DNA of 64,000 bases from Rhodovulum marinum (GCF_004343075.1 NZ_SLXP01000013.1:1-64000); one strand, 5' to 3'. Shown: positions 45,264 through 55,205, counted from the first letter of the stretch. The notes: generated by a model not told the origin, from the sequence alone. Made by a program: numbers and translations.

Positions 45264-45662
45264 ATGACCCGAACGACATGCAGCATGGCGATTCTTGCCG
45301 CGGCCCTGGCCGCCGGCACCGCCCAGGCCCAGGATCCCGGCCCGGCCGAATACATGCAGGCCTGCGCCGCCTGCCATGGCGAAAGCGGGGTGGGCGATGG
45401 TCCGCTGGCCGAATTGATGACCGTGCCGATGCCCGACCTGACACAGCTTTCCGCCGCCAACGAGGGCGAATTCCCCATGCTGGCGGTGATCCAGATCATC
45501 GACGGGCGCACCGGCGTGCGCGGCCATGGCTATCCGATGCCGGTCTGGGGCGACCGGTTCAAGGCCGAGGCGGTGCCCAGCGGCGGCGAATACGGGGCCG
45601 AACTGATGGTACGCGGGCGCGTGCTGGCGCTCGCCCAGTACCTGGAATCGATCCAGCAATAA
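45264..45662 (+). CDS. Exported class I cytochrome c
   Basis: A 132-residue periplasmic monohaem cytochrome. The signal peptide ends near AQA (residue 22), the haem site is CAACH (34-38), and a likely axial Met is in GYPMPVWG or VPMPDL. ATG 45264 has a strong AGGAGG site. It lies alone on the plus strand between hisD and the DUF2948 gene, which is unusual for this otherwise minus-strand block. Confidence 0.92.
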   Translation: MTRTTCSMAILAAALAAGTAQAQDPGPAEYMQACAACHGESGVGDGPLAELMTVPMPDLTQLSAANEGEFPMLAVIQIIDGRTGVRGHGYPMPVWGDRFKAEAVPSGGEYGAELMVRGRVLALAQYLESIQQ

Positions 45663-45665
45663 GGC

Positions 45666-45693
45666 CACGCGTCAGGAATCGGGGTGACGCGGC
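45666..45693. terminator. Hairpin between convergent cytochrome c and DUF2948 genes
   Basis: Stem CGCGTCA / TGACGCG with a 10-nt loop in the gap and end of the convergent genes. No clear T-tract, so only a modest terminator candidate. Confidence 0.35.
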
Positions 45694-46163
45694 GCCTTGC
45701 CCGAGGGGGCCTCGTAGGGGCGCGTGACGTCGTGCAGCGTCACCTCGAGGCATTCGACTGCCAACGACACCGCGCCGTCGCCGGCCAGCGTCAGGATCAC
45801 CTGGCCGGCGCCGTCTTTGCCCGGCTCGAACGTAATCGACAGCAGCGACAGCACCAGGTCCTGGTCGTCCCGGTCGAAGCCTTGGCTGGCGACGGCCAGC
45901 ACGTCCTCGACGGTCAACACCGACTGTACGCGTTCATAGGGGCGCCCGCGAAGTTCGGCGGCCTCGCGGTTTTCCCAGCGGAACCGGTTCAGCAGGATCG
46001 CAAAGCGCCGCCCGCGCCGGTCCCAGCGCATTTCGGTGACCGGAAAGACCGCGTCCTGCACCAGCGCCGAGATCACCGGCAGATCGCCGGGGTCGACGGC
46101 GATCAGGTGCAGTGGCCGTTCGGCCCCATCGGCAAAGCGCGCGTCTTCCCGCTGTCCGGTCAT
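45672..46163 (-). CDS. DUF2948 family protein
   Basis: A 163-residue protein of unknown function, typically found after murA in this bacterial group. Family parts are [12 protein letters not shown]-like ([17 protein letters not shown]), [13 protein letters not shown] and [21 protein letters not shown] 46163 overlaps murA by four bases. Confidence 0.9.
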   Translation of the reverse strand: MTGQREDARFADGAERPLHLIAVDPGDLPVISALVQDAVFPVTEMRWDRRGRRFAILLNRFRWENREAAELRGRPYERVQSVLTVEDVLAVASQGFDRDDQDLVLSLLSITFEPGKDGAGQVILTLAGDGAVSLAVECLEVTLHDVTRPYEAPSGKAPRHPDS

Positions 46164-47428
46164 TGGCCGCTGACCCGTTCGATATGCGCGCCGCAGGCGC
46201 CGAGTTTCTGTTCCACCTTCTCGTAGCCGCGGTCCAGGTGATAGACGCGGCTGACCACCGTCTCGCCCTCGGCCGCAAGCCCGGCGAGGATCAGCGACAC
46301 GCTGGCGCGCAGATCGGTAGCCATCACCGGTGCGCCCTTCAGCCGATCCACCCCGGTCACCGTCGCGCTGCCGCCATGCACCTCGATCCGCGCGCCCATC
46401 CGCATCAGCTCGGGTGCGTGCATGAAACGATTCTCGAAGATGGTCTCTTCCAGGACACTTTTTCCCTGGGCCGTGCAAAGAAGCGCCATCATCTGCGCCT
46501 GCAGATCGGTCGGAAAGCCGGGAAACGGCGCCGTGGTGACATCGACGGCATTTACCCGCCCGTTACGGCAGCTTACGCGAATGCCCCGCTCGTTCTCTTC
46601 GCAGCAGACACCCGCCTCGTCCAGCTTCTCGGCGAAGGCGGCGACAAGGTCCAGCCGCCCGCCCAGGCAGGTCACCTCGCCCCCCGTGATCGCCGGGGCC
46701 AGCATGTAGGTGCCCAACTCGATCCGGTCGGGCACCACCGCGTGGGTCGCCCCGCCCAATCGGTCGACACCCTCGATGGTGATCGTGCCCGTCCCCTCGC
46801 CCTCGATCCGGGCGCCCATCGCGCGCAGGCACTGGGCAAGGTCCACGATCTCGGGTTCGCGGGCTGCGTTGCGAAGTTCCGTGGTGCCCTTGGCCAGCGT
46901 CGCGGCCATCAGCGCGTTTTCGGTCGCCCCGACCGTCACCTGCTCGAACTCGACCACGGCGCCCTTCAGACCGCCCGGCGCCTTGGCATGCACATAGCCG
47001 TCGCGCAGGTCCAACTCCGCGCCCATCGCCTCGAGTGCCTTGAGATGCAGATCGACCGGGCGCGCACCGATGGCGCACCCCCCCGGAAGCGACACCTGCG
47101 CCTGCCCGCAGCGCGCAAGGAGAGGCCCCAGAACCAGGATCGAGGCCCGCATCTTTCGGACGATGTCGTAATCGGCGCGCTGGCTGTCCAGCGCGTGCGA
47201 GGACAGCACCAGCACCTTGCCCCGGTGCAGCGCCGACACCTCGACCCCCAGCGATTGCAGCAGCGTCGTCATGGTGCGGATGTCCGACAGCCGCGGCGCG
47301 TTGGTCAGCGTCAGCGGCGCATCGGTCAGAAGCGTCGCCGGCATCAACGCAAGGCACGCGTTCTTGGCCCCCGCGATCGGGATGTCGCCATGAAGCGGCG
47401 TGCCGCCCCGGATCATGATCTGGTCCAT
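46160..47428 (-). CDS. murA: UDP-N-acetylglucosamine 1-carboxyvinyltransferase
   Basis: First committed enzyme of peptidoglycan synthesis: it transfers enolpyruvate from PEP to UDP-GlcNAc. The 422-residue protein has [13 protein letters not shown] at the start, the active-site Cys in [16 protein letters not shown] (Cys-type, hence fosfomycin-sensitive class), and [12 protein letters not shown]. It shares one base with the small gene upstream (TGATG). Confidence 0.97.
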   Translation of the reverse strand: MDQIMIRGGTPLHGDIPIAGAKNACLALMPATLLTDAPLTLTNAPRLSDIRTMTTLLQSLGVEVSALHRGKVLVLSSHALDSQRADYDIVRKMRASILVLGPLLARCGQAQVSLPGGCAIGARPVDLHLKALEAMGAELDLRDGYVHAKAPGGLKGAVVEFEQVTVGATENALMAATLAKGTTELRNAAREPEIVDLAQCLRAMGARIEGEGTGTITIEGVDRLGGATHAVVPDRIELGTYMLAPAITGGEVTCLGGRLDLVAAFAEKLDEAGVCCEENERGIRVSCRNGRVNAVDVTTAPFPGFPTDLQAQMMALLCTAQGKSVLEETIFENRFMHAPELMRMGARIEVHGGSATVTGVDRLKGAPVMATDLRASVSLILAGLAAEGETVVSRVYHLDRGYEKVEQKLGACGAHIERVSGQ

Positions 47429-47580
47429 CAGCCCTGTTCTTTCTGCCCGTCGGACGCGTTAGCCCGGGCACGCGCCTGCGCCTTGCGCCGGGCCAGGTTC
47501 GCCTTCAGCGCCTGCTTCAACCGCTCTTCGCGGGTCGCGGCCCCATTGTCCGCGCCGGTTTTCGGGGGTTTTCCACTCAT
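47428..47580 (-). CDS. Small basic protein upstream of murA
   Basis: A 50-residue basic, Ala/Arg-rich protein ([13 protein letters not shown] start; [20 protein letters not shown] helix). Its stop overlaps the murA ATG. Similar short genes are commonly found at this place in Rhodobacteraceae. The function is unknown; coupling suggests it helps start murA translation or acts with it. Confidence 0.72.
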   Translation of the reverse strand: MSGKPPKTGADNGAATREERLKQALKANLARRKAQARARANASDGQKEQG

Positions 47581-47667
47581 GGCGCCCTCTCTAGCGCAGG
47601 GTGGAAAATGCGTCCAGATAGCGCTTGCGTCGGGAAAGGATTGAGTCTAATCAGCCGCCCACGTTAC

Positions 47668-47742
47668 GCCGCAGTAGCTCAGTGGTAGAGCGCACCCTTG
47701 GTAAGGGTGAGGTCGGGAGTTCAATCCTCCCCTGCGGCACCA
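47668..47742 (+). tRNA. tRNA-Thr (anticodon GGT)
   Basis: 75 nt with encoded CCA. Acceptor GCCGCAG/CTGCGGC, D-stem GCTC/GAGC, anticodon stem CACCC/GGGTG with loop TTGGTAA, T-arm GGGAG-TTCAATC-CTCCC, discriminator A. It borders an accessory region on its 3' side. Confidence 0.97.
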
Positions 47743-48001
47743 TAAATTTTTATATTTTCATTTATTTACAACGCCGTATGCAGCTCATATCAAAGTCTGT
47801 CCACCCAATGGACCACCTTTGCGTCTATGGTCGGTAAGAATACGAACTTGACCCACTCGGTCCTGCGCGCAAGCCTGGTCAAGTCCCTGATCGTCCGGTC
47901 GGCTTATCACAGCCCCTGCGCTGCCCCCGAAAACTGGACCTTTTCAAGTTTGTTTTTCCCAGTGCGCTTTGCGGCCGCCATTGACAGGCCAAGGGGCTCA
48001 C
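47743..48001. other. AT-rich junction after tRNA-Thr
   Basis: The first 40 bp after the tRNA are strongly AT-rich, then an unremarkable 220 bp. No gene was recognised. I looked for a copy of the tRNA 3' end at the far side of the HNH-methylase region and saw none. Confidence 0.4.
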
Positions 48002-48763
48002 TTACTGGTTCTGCTCGAAGCGTTGTGCCCGGTGCCAGGCGAGGCGCCCACGGTGCTTGTCGGTCAGCGCGATTGGCTGCTGCCAGCGAAGCTCCGAGCG
48101 CGCTTGCTCGCCAAGGATAGGAGAGAGTAGCGGCTGGCCGTCGTCGTCGAAGCTCACTAGGCCGCGGTCGAACGCGGCGTCCCAGAGTGCCGAGAGAAGC
48201 AGCCCGTTATGCACGTCGAGGCGTTCGGCGTCGCTCGTGCAGTCCTTCCAGGGAATGATGTGCGAAGCACGGAGAAGGGGCTCATCTGAGATGCCCGTCA
48301 GCGGACAGCGACCCTGCCAATATTCGAGCAGTCCCGATCGGAATACATCCTGGCCGATGCGCTGAACTACCAGTCGTTCGGCCTCGGTGCTGGTCGGTAG
48401 ATCCTTCACCTTGGCGTGGAACTGCGCAAGCGGCGCGTCGGGAAGGCTGGCCGCCAGCTGATAGAACCGGGGCATCAGGGTGTAGAGGTCACCCAGCGTT
48501 GCGAATGCATAGCGGGCCAGTCCTGGTCCTTCGACGAAAGTCACAGCAATCTCAAGTTCCTCGATCACCCCCCCGTGGTCGATGGCGAGCAGCCAGCCGT
48601 CGGCAGCGTCACGAGCCAGCCAGAGCGAGCCCTGAGCCGTCGTTGAGCTGTAGCGTCGCCACCCATCGGTCTCGCCATGCGTCCGGCGGAATCCGTTCTG
48701 GAACGCGACCTTGTCGCATTCCTGGCGGGTGACGAAGGATTGGGGGCTTTCGATGACAGGCAT
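48002..48763 (-). CDS. HNH endonuclease domain protein
   Basis: A 253-residue protein. Its C-terminal half is an HNH_2-type nuclease: LLRASHIIPWKD, then LDVHNGLLLSALWDAAFDRGLVSF, supplying the His and Asn of the HNH fold. The N-terminal half (GWRRYSSTTAQGSLWLARD) may be a recognition domain. It follows the CBS-HEPN gene by 26 bp in the same operon and ends the set. Probably a restriction-type nuclease. Confidence 0.88.
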   Translation of the reverse strand: MPVIESPQSFVTRQECDKVAFQNGFRRTHGETDGWRRYSSTTAQGSLWLARDAADGWLLAIDHGGVIEELEIAVTFVEGPGLARYAFATLGDLYTLMPRFYQLAASLPDAPLAQFHAKVKDLPTSTEAERLVVQRIGQDVFRSGLLEYWQGRCPLTGISDEPLLRASHIIPWKDCTSDAERLDVHNGLLLSALWDAAFDRGLVSFDDDGQPLLSPILGEQARSELRWQQPIALTDKHRGRLAWHRAQRFEQNQ

Positions 48764-48789
48764 GCGACGTGTCTGCTTCTTCTTTTTGC

Positions 48790-49869
48790 TCAGCCAGCGA
48801 GTTGATCAAGCTGTTCAAGAAGTCGCGAGAATCTTCGAAGCTGCTCGAAATCACCATCTTCGATGACATCGGGGTGGAAATACATGATCTCGTTGCGAAG
48901 CTTGCGGACTTCATCCAGTTCCTTGCAGAACGTCTTTCGGCAGGCGACGAACCCGAGCTGAGCCCAGTTCTCCTCTCGCTCGAAGATCCTCTGATACTCA
49001 CCGAAGGTCAGCTGCGACGCCTTCGTGACGGAGGCCTTTCGTTCGGGATCATTGTCATCGCAGGCAGCGCGGAGGGTGTCGACGTCGAAGACATCCTGAA
49101 TCAGCCGCCTGATCTGGTTCTCGATCCGGCCCAGCAGCAAGAACGGCTCAGAGAGTCCCTGAAACTGCTCGCTAAGATCGGTTGCTGTCACGATGCCAGT
49201 TATCCTGCGATCCGCAGAAGCGCGCACGAAAACATATTCGCGCTGGATGACTGTTTTCGTGACCTCGAACAGGGAGTCAGCGTCTGAGACTTCGGCTGCT
49301 TGCTCCATCGCGTCGCTGACCTGCTTGAGCTCGTTGCGCTGGCTCAGGCGACTGCCAATCGATTTCCAGCTGATTGCCCCTTTCAGATCGCGCGGGCCAG
49401 TCATCACCGCGAGTTGCGAGAAGTCATAGGCAAGCATCAGGGTGACAGCCCGCTCGATCGGATCCTGCGGGTTGACAGAAATCACCTCACGGTTCGCAGC
49501 TTCGAGCATGCGTACGAGATGGGTCATGTCCGCGACGTCAGAAGGCTTCGCAGGTTTGGCGCCATCGTCTCCGGGCTCGGGGGCTACGACAGGAGCAGCC
49601 TCGGGCGCGGGAGCGGCAGCGTCGAGTTTCCTGAAGACCACTGGCGCGTCGATCCAGGTCGTGGTGAAATGCGGATCGGTGCAAAGGCCAGCGGCCTCCA
49701 GTTCCGCCTCGATGCGTTCCACGACGCCGGCTCGCCTGCGCCGAGCGCCGAACCAGCGAAGCAATTCTCGAACGCTTCGGGACGGCTCCCGGCCTTCCGC
49801 TACGTCCTTCTTCACCTCCTCGAACTCGGCGATCATCGCGTCCTCAACGGCATTGAGATCATCAGGCAT
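48790..49869 (-). CDS. CBS-pair protein with C-terminal HEPN-like domain
   Basis: A 359-residue protein. Residues ~115-240 form a CBS pair (ANREVISVNPQDPIERAVTLML; ADRRITGIVTATDLSEQF), a nucleotide-sensing module. The C-terminal ~110 residues are helical and contain RNEIMYFH (Arg325-x6-His332), which fits the R-x4-6-H motif of HEPN RNases. The fusion suggests a nucleotide-gated RNase or binding partner. It is the middle gene between the methylase remnant and the HNH nuclease, with gaps of 3 and 26 bp. Confidence 0.78.
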   Translation of the reverse strand: MPDDLNAVEDAMIAEFEEVKKDVAEGREPSRSVRELLRWFGARRRRAGVVERIEAELEAAGLCTDPHFTTTWIDAPVVFRKLDAAAPAPEAAPVVAPEPGDDGAKPAKPSDVADMTHLVRMLEAANREVISVNPQDPIERAVTLMLAYDFSQLAVMTGPRDLKGAISWKSIGSRLSQRNELKQVSDAMEQAAEVSDADSLFEVTKTVIQREYVFVRASADRRITGIVTATDLSEQFQGLSEPFLLLGRIENQIRRLIQDVFDVDTLRAACDDNDPERKASVTKASQLTFGEYQRIFEREENWAQLGFVACRKTFCKELDEVRKLRNEIMYFHPDVIEDGDFEQLRRFSRLLEQLDQLAG

Positions 49870-49872
49870 CGG

Positions 49873-50978
49873 TCACATCCCCATGGCCTTGAACTCGCAG
49901 TTCGCCTCCATTCGGTCCCAGGCTTCGAGGACGAGGCGGCGGGTGCGGTATTCGCCGTGGGTGCGGATTTCCTTTTCCTTGAGGACGCGGAAGGTTTCCG
50001 ACGGGTAATCGGGGCCCTTCACGTCGGCGGGGTCGAGGATGTAGCGCAGCTCGTCGCGGGTCAGGCCGTAGGCGCGGGCGTAGAAGGCGTCGAGCTCGGC
50101 ACGGAGGAGCGCGCGGCGGTCCTCGTCCCAAGGGAAGGGTGGGCCATCATGGCCCAGATCGCGGGCGAAGGGGGCCAGGCTGTGCGAGGTGTAGGTGAGT
50201 TCTAGAACTTTGGGTGTGATGAAGGCGAGGCGGGACGCGGTGTAAAAGTCGGGGGGGAGGATGGGGAATTGGTTGACGAAATAGAAGCTCATGTTGACCC
50301 CGCTAACTTTTTGTCTAGCGGCAAAGTCCATCGAAAGCGTGTCAAGGTTGGCAAGAAGTGCTGCCTGCGCGGGACTACTCTGTGCCGTCGATAGGCAGAA
50401 TATGCTGTCTCCGATGCCCAGCGAACCGACCAGTGGGTTCGCAATCATAGTGCGTTCATCAGTATTTCTTGCATTCCGACGCCAGCCTATCGACCAGCCG
50501 CGCTTCCAGTCCCTGGCGGTTAGCCGCGCCGTCACCTCGTCCTCGGGCACCCAGTAGCGGGGTGCTGGGTCCCATGTCGGGTCGGCTTGCCCTGACCAAC
50601 CGCGAGCCAGACATCCTGCGACGTCGGCACGGTCCGTTCGGAATCTCCGCTCGGCACCTCGTCGGTCTTCGGCAGCAGGAAGGCCGCCATGTAGAGGTTG
50701 CAGCCCATGCGCGCCCGCAGGAAGGCGTCCTGCTTGCGGAGCGAGCGGTAGGCCTTCGCCTTGGCCTCAACATCCTTGACAGTATCCTCCGGCAGGTCGC
50801 GCAGATCGGAGAACTCCGCCGAGAGCGGGGCGGTTGGCAGGTCCGACCGGCCACCGGTGAAGTCGAATGTGCCCTGGCCCTTCTTCGCGTCCTTGTTGGC
50901 GCGCTCGTAGAACTTGGCGACACCGCATGACCAACGGCAAGCCACGACCGTGAATTGGCCGTTGCTGCGATACGCCAA
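49873..50978 (-). pseudogene. N-6 DNA methylase remnant, deleted and frameshifted
   Basis: Two minus-strand open pieces belong to one large DNA methylase of the Eco57I-like class. The 5' piece (50978 to ~50560) has FDFTGGRSDLPTAPLS, YMAAFLLPKTDEVPSGD and VPTSQDVWLAV. The 3' piece (50550 to 49873) has VNMSFYFVNQFPILPPDFY, GLTRDELRYILDP and THGEYRTRRLVLEAWDR. The frame changes near 50550, the catalytic NPPY/W region is missing between the pieces, and the N-terminus is absent. It heads the operon with the CBS-HEPN and HNH genes. Confidence 0.8.
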
Positions 50979-51668
50979 GACATCCCTGCTGCTTTAACAC
51001 GCCCAATGCCCCCGCGATGGATCGTCGCCCCGGAGTCGAGCGTACATGGGGTGCAGGCAGTCCGGCCAATTCAGAGCAATTCCAGAAACCCGACCGAATT
51101 TAATCGACCATCATTAATTTCAGTATTTCATGCTGATTTCTCAGCGGCGCAGCCGCCTTGGACGACAACTTATCAAGGCACGCGCGATGGGCTCGACAAT
51201 CACCGTGTCAAATACGCCTCCCTCGCCGTATCCAAACGGACCGCGAAAGCTCGAGCGCCACATGGGAACAGGAACGCTCTCGTCAATATTTCCAGATACT
51301 TACGTGAAGTCAAAAAAGCCACTCATGGCCTGTTCTAGGGTGTTGTGCACATGCATCATCTTCCCGTGTTGTCAGGGAGCGGCAGCAATCCGCACCGATT
51401 CGCGTTTGACGAGCGCCGTTGATACCTGTGCAGTCCGTAGAGTTTTCAAACTGCATCCATCTTGGCCAGTATTTTGCGCGAAACACTCCCTCGTCCAATG
51501 CAATCGTAACAACGAAACGAAGCATACACGTTCAAAAATGAACGATTAATATTTCCTTGATTCATTCAACCCTTTCGCGATTTCTTTGCATGGGGTGCGG
51601 GTCGAACCTGCACAGGTGGCCAAACGCTATCATTCGGTGTCGTGTTTTCTCATCGCCTGGGGGTGGGC
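50979..51668. other. Intergenic region before the exopolysaccharide locus
   Basis: About 690 bp, clearly less GC-rich than the rest of the window, especially 51330-51600. No convincing gene. It probably holds the end of the accessory region and the promoter of the sugar transferase gene; no specific element was recognised. Confidence 0.45.
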
Positions 51669-52343
51669 ATGTCTTTTGACGGCTATTCGCATCTGGACTT
51701 GCGTTACGCGGATGTTCCACGCGTGCAGCGCCCCGCCCCCATCGCGCGATGGTCGCCGCGGTACCGGGTGTTCAAATTTGCTTTCGACAAGGGCATGTCG
51801 ATCGCGGCGATGCCGATCATCTTGGGCGTGGCGGTTGTGTTGCTCTTGCTGAACCCGTTTCTGAATCCCGGACCGCTTTTCTTTCGGCAGGAACGGATGG
51901 GGCTTGGTGGTCAGAAATTCCTGATGTGGAAATTTCGGACCATGCTGCCCTCCAATACGGTCGTCCGTCACCATAACGAACCGCTAGAGGAGGATCGGAT
52001 TACGCCTCTCGGTCGGTTCCTGCGAAAGACCCGGCTCGACGAGCTGCCCAACTTTTTCAACGTCCTGCGCGGCGAGATGAGCGTGATCGGTCCGCGACCG
52101 GATGCCTGGTCGCATGCGCGCAGCTATGTCGGAACGGTTCCCCATTACCAGCTGCGCTTCCGTGTGCGGCCGGGCATTACGGGTTTGGCCCAGATCCATG
52201 CCGGCTATGCCGATTGTGACCATGCCATTCGGCGCAAGGCACGTTTCGACCGACTTTACGTCAGCCGCTCGCGCATCAAGATGGAACTTCACATCATCTG
52301 GCACACGGTACGCGTGATGCTGACGGGCTGGGGCGCGAAGTAA
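51669..52343 (+). CDS. Bacterial sugar transferase (exopolysaccharide priming)
   Basis: Transfers the first sugar phosphate to the lipid carrier at the inner membrane. The 224-residue protein has one helix (MSIAAMPIILGVAVVLLLL) then the catalytic domain: GPLFFRQERMG, KFRTM, TRLDELPNFFNVLRGEMSVI and GPRPDAWSH, VRPGITGLAQ. This is the ExoY/WcaJ C-terminal type. ATG 51669 is chosen; 51642 in frame is possible. It is the first gene of the polysaccharide locus and stands alone. Confidence 0.92.
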   Translation: MSFDGYSHLDLRYADVPRVQRPAPIARWSPRYRVFKFAFDKGMSIAAMPIILGVAVVLLLLNPFLNPGPLFFRQERMGLGGQKFLMWKFRTMLPSNTVVRHHNEPLEEDRITPLGRFLRKTRLDELPNFFNVLRGEMSVIGPRPDAWSHARSYVGTVPHYQLRFRVRPGITGLAQIHAGYADCDHAIRRKARFDRLYVSRSRIKMELHIIWHTVRVMLTGWGAK

Positions 52344-52467
52344 GCGCCCGCCAGCCACGCTTCCTCAATAAGCTTCATCTGATCTACGCCGATCTCTCGG
52401 ACAAAGCCGTTTCGCGGTGACCAGGTGATGTCCTGACGATAAGGTTCATTCACGACAGTGCAACGGA

Positions 52468-52500
52468 AAACCCCGGGTCCATGAGACCCGGGGTTTGTTT
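52468..52500. terminator. Bidirectional rho-independent terminator
   Basis: Perfect 12-bp stem AAACCCCGGGTC / GACCCGGGGTTT (52468-52479 with 52485-52496), 5-nt loop, then GTTTTC. The minus strand also runs into TTTTCC, so it serves both convergent genes. Confidence 0.92.
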
Positions 52501-52560
52501 TCTACCTACCCCACCAACCAACCAGGCTAGCCAAAGATGCAAGGAACGGCTTCTCAGACC

Positions 52561-53280
52561 TCAGGCCGCGCGCGTCTTCCGCCGCATCAGGACCAGCGCG
52601 CCAAGCGCCGAGACAAGTGCCCAACCCGCCGCGGGCAGAGGCACAGGCGTGAAGGTCACCAGGTTCTGGCTTTCATGGTTTGCGGACTCGAGGAAACGGA
52701 CATTGTAATTGTCACTCACCGCAGCAGCACCCGGCGTGATCTGCGCCAGAAGCGACGCCGCGAAATTCGCGGCCTCGACCTCGCCATTGCCCGGGTCGTT
52801 CGGATCGGCAAACACCCAAAAGGCGCCGCCGTCATTTGCCAGGGAATAGACACCGCTGGTTTCATAAACGATTTCCCAAAGCGCCAGGTTCAGACCCGCG
52901 GAGTGCTTCTCTGTCCCGAAATCGAGGCTGACTGGATCCGCGATCTCGAACAGGTTTTTGATATCTCGCTGCTGCGCAAGGCTGAGCGACATACCGCCAT
53001 CTCCGAACGGCATCTCGGTAAATGAATAGGTCTTCCCCTGCAGGAAGGGCTGGTACAGGTCGACGCAATATGCGTCGATCGACTGCGTCGAGCCGTCGTC
53101 GTATTTCGCCGTCAGCGCCAAGAGACCAGCGTTCGCCGCGCCGTTCGAAAGGGCCTGCGGAACACCGAAGTTATCGTACTCGTTCGATCCAAAATTCCCA
53201 GTCAGCGTCAGCGACAATGCCGCGTCCCCTGCAAACAGGGACAGCCCGACCACAATCGCCTGGATACCGGATTTATTCAT
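52561..53280 (-). CDS. VPLPA-CTERM secreted protein
   Basis: A 239-residue exported protein. It has an N-terminal signal (IQAIVVGLSLFAGDAALSL) and a C-terminal sorting tail: VPLPAAGW, a hydrophobic helix, and RRKTRAA, the VPLPA variant of PEP-CTERM recognised by an exosortase. The mature part has the YCVDLY and SAGLNLALWEIVYE segments seen in many PEP-CTERM proteins. ATG 53280 has AGAGG at good distance; 53286 is too close. No exosortase gene is in the window. It lies in an exopolysaccharide locus, as is usual for such proteins. Confidence 0.85.
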   Translation of the reverse strand: MNKSGIQAIVVGLSLFAGDAALSLTLTGNFGSNEYDNFGVPQALSNGAANAGLLALTAKYDDGSTQSIDAYCVDLYQPFLQGKTYSFTEMPFGDGGMSLSLAQQRDIKNLFEIADPVSLDFGTEKHSAGLNLALWEIVYETSGVYSLANDGGAFWVFADPNDPGNGEVEAANFAASLLAQITPGAAAVSDNYNVRFLESANHESQNLVTFTPVPLPAAGWALVSALGALVLMRRKTRAA

Positions 53281-53707
53281 TCCCATTACCTCTTACCGCC
53301 GTTGCACCCCGCCCGACCGATCCGTCCGGACAGCGGCACATCGCCCTTCGATCCGTCATGATGGCACCCCGTAAGTTTCGCAACGACCCGTCAAATTGAA
53401 CAATAGCCGGCGCGCACGGCCTGATTGCAGCAACTTTGGAAGACTAATCCCGGTCAAGCGTGACGGACGTGTCGTCCAGCCCCGTGTCCGACGGCATCGA
53501 ACGTACACGGACGTTCAACCCCTGCAATTCCCCCAAAGCCAAACCCGCCAATCCAATCACGACACCCAGTTCAGCGTTAGCAAATGCCAGGCGATTCGGA
53601 AATGCGTTAATGAAAAATGCAAGCCTAAAACCGGCTCACGTTACGATATTAATTTGGACTGGCATATTCCAGTGGCAGCGGTCAAATCGAACGGTCGGGC
53701 TGCCGCG
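53281..53707. other. Intergenic region between VPLPA and Wza-like genes
   Basis: About 425 bp without a credible gene, with an AT-richer part near 53590-53670. It likely carries the VPLPA gene promoter and the end of the Wza-like gene. No terminator with a clear T-tract was seen. Confidence 0.4.
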
Positions 53708-54868
53708 TCAATAGTCGAAACCGGACGGTGTCGGCACGAAGGTCGACGGCACCGGGAAGAAGGTCGCGAAGGCGTCCACAGCATCCTTGAGACTGGCCGC
53801 AATGTAGAGAACGTCCCCATCCGCGACCGCGAAGGACTTTGCCACGAAGAGAGAGTCGGGTTGCGAGAGATCGAAGCGGAAGACGGTGGGCACGCTGTCC
53901 CCGGCAAAGCGCGATACGTCCACTCCCATCCGGGCGAGAACGTCGCGCTGCGCGTCACGATAGATGAATACGCCCGACCGGTCGGCGCGGCGGTTCGCCA
54001 ACCCCTCGCCATAACCAAGAACATCAACCAGGGTGCCATCGGGTTGATCCAGCGTCAAAGTCTGGTTGCGCGTCCCTCCCGCCCCCAGCACCACGATTCG
54101 GTTCTCGGGGGTCTCGACCTCGATCACGTCACCGGGGCGCAGATAGACGTTCAGCCGCGGATTCGAAAGAATGCTTTCCAACAGCGCGGTGCGGGTCACG
54201 CCGTTGCGGCTAAGCTTGACGCGCAGGTTTTCGGACCGCTCGGCGGGGCCGCCGGCCGCGGTGATCAGGTCCAGGACCCGCAGGTTCACATCGTCCAGCG
54301 AATACTTGCCGGGCGCCCCGACCTTGCCCACGACCGACACCTTGGCGCTTTGCCGATCGGCGATGCGCACGATGGCCGCGGGTTCCACCAGCACCTCGCC
54401 CAACCGTTCGGTCAGGAAGTTCTCGACTTCGCGGACGGTTCGCCCCTGCGCCCGGATGCGGCCCAGCGGCGGCACCCGGATCATCCCGTCATCGCCGACC
54501 TCCTGGGGGACCAGCGAGGTTTGCGAGATCGGCGAAATCGAGGCGGTGGTGAAATCGACGAACCCGGTCTCGGCGGTGCTGACGATCGCCACCTGGACGA
54601 TGTCGCCACGCCCGATCACCACCGGCATCGGCCCGCCGGTGCGGTGAAACGCCTCTTGTTCGGTACGGCGCTGCGCGTCGGTGAACGCTCGTGCAAGGCC
54701 GCGGTCCATTTCGACCAGAACGTAAGGGGCACGTTCGGTTTCCGACAGGCTGGCGCGCCCCACGACCATGTCCGTGCCGCTGAGGATGGCGTTGGCGCTG
54801 GGCCCGCTGCCGCCGCACCCGGCCAGCAAAAGACCACACCCCAGAACCAACGTTTTGCACTTGTTCAC
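53708..54868 (-). CDS. Wza-like polysaccharide export lipoprotein
   Basis: An outer-membrane export channel component, 386 residues. The lipobox is LLLAGC near residue 17. A Poly_export domain (VVIGRGDIVQVAIVS) and SLBB repeats follow (KVSVVGKVGAPGKYSL; RIVVLGAGGTRNQTL). GTG 54868 has GGAGCGG upstream and gives a normal lipoprotein signal; another GTG six codons earlier is possible. It works with the Wzc-like kinase further right. Confidence 0.9.
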   Translation of the reverse strand: MNKCKTLVLGCGLLLAGCGGSGPSANAILSGTDMVVGRASLSETERAPYVLVEMDRGLARAFTDAQRRTEQEAFHRTGGPMPVVIGRGDIVQVAIVSTAETGFVDFTTASISPISQTSLVPQEVGDDGMIRVPPLGRIRAQGRTVREVENFLTERLGEVLVEPAAIVRIADRQSAKVSVVGKVGAPGKYSLDDVNLRVLDLITAAGGPAERSENLRVKLSRNGVTRTALLESILSNPRLNVYLRPGDVIEVETPENRIVVLGAGGTRNQTLTLDQPDGTLVDVLGYGEGLANRRADRSGVFIYRDAQRDVLARMGVDVSRFAGDSVPTVFRFDLSQPDSLFVAKSFAVADGDVLYIAASLKDAVDAFATFFPVPSTFVPTPSGFDY

Positions 54869-55205
54869 CTGACCGCTCCGAACCAAGCCGAATTTGCATC
54901 TTGATGACCCAACGCCGCAGAGTTCGGCAAGTCACGCGATCAATTCGCTGATACGGTGCGGTTTTTCTGCATCGGTCGGCCTTTGCGCAATCGCTCATTC
55001 ACCGGGCAGGCCGGTTTCGCCAGCCGACCCGTGGCACCCTTGGGAATTCCCCCGATGCCAGGCTTAAATTCGTAACATTGCGCGGTTATTCGGTGGGAAC
55101 AGCGATGCCAAGGGCGCCCTTCCATTGGAACGGCCCCGGCGATTGACTTTCGCATCCAAAGCCGGAAACCTTTTGCCTCATGCCGCTTTGCCGCAGGTCC
55201 TGCCC
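54869..55205. other. Divergent promoter region
   Basis: About 335 bp between the divergent Wza-like and TPR-like genes. It must contain both promoters. No operator palindrome stands out; the TPR-like gene may begin as early as ATG 55125. Confidence 0.4.

Noticed and set aside
43805-45727. 640-residue plus-strand frame over hisD
   Set aside because: Antisense to hisD and cytochrome c sequence; no motif.
47668-51000. Second tRNA-borne island at tRNA-Thr
   Set aside because: The neighbourhood is accessory in content, but no integrase and no copy of the tRNA 3' end was found on the far side.
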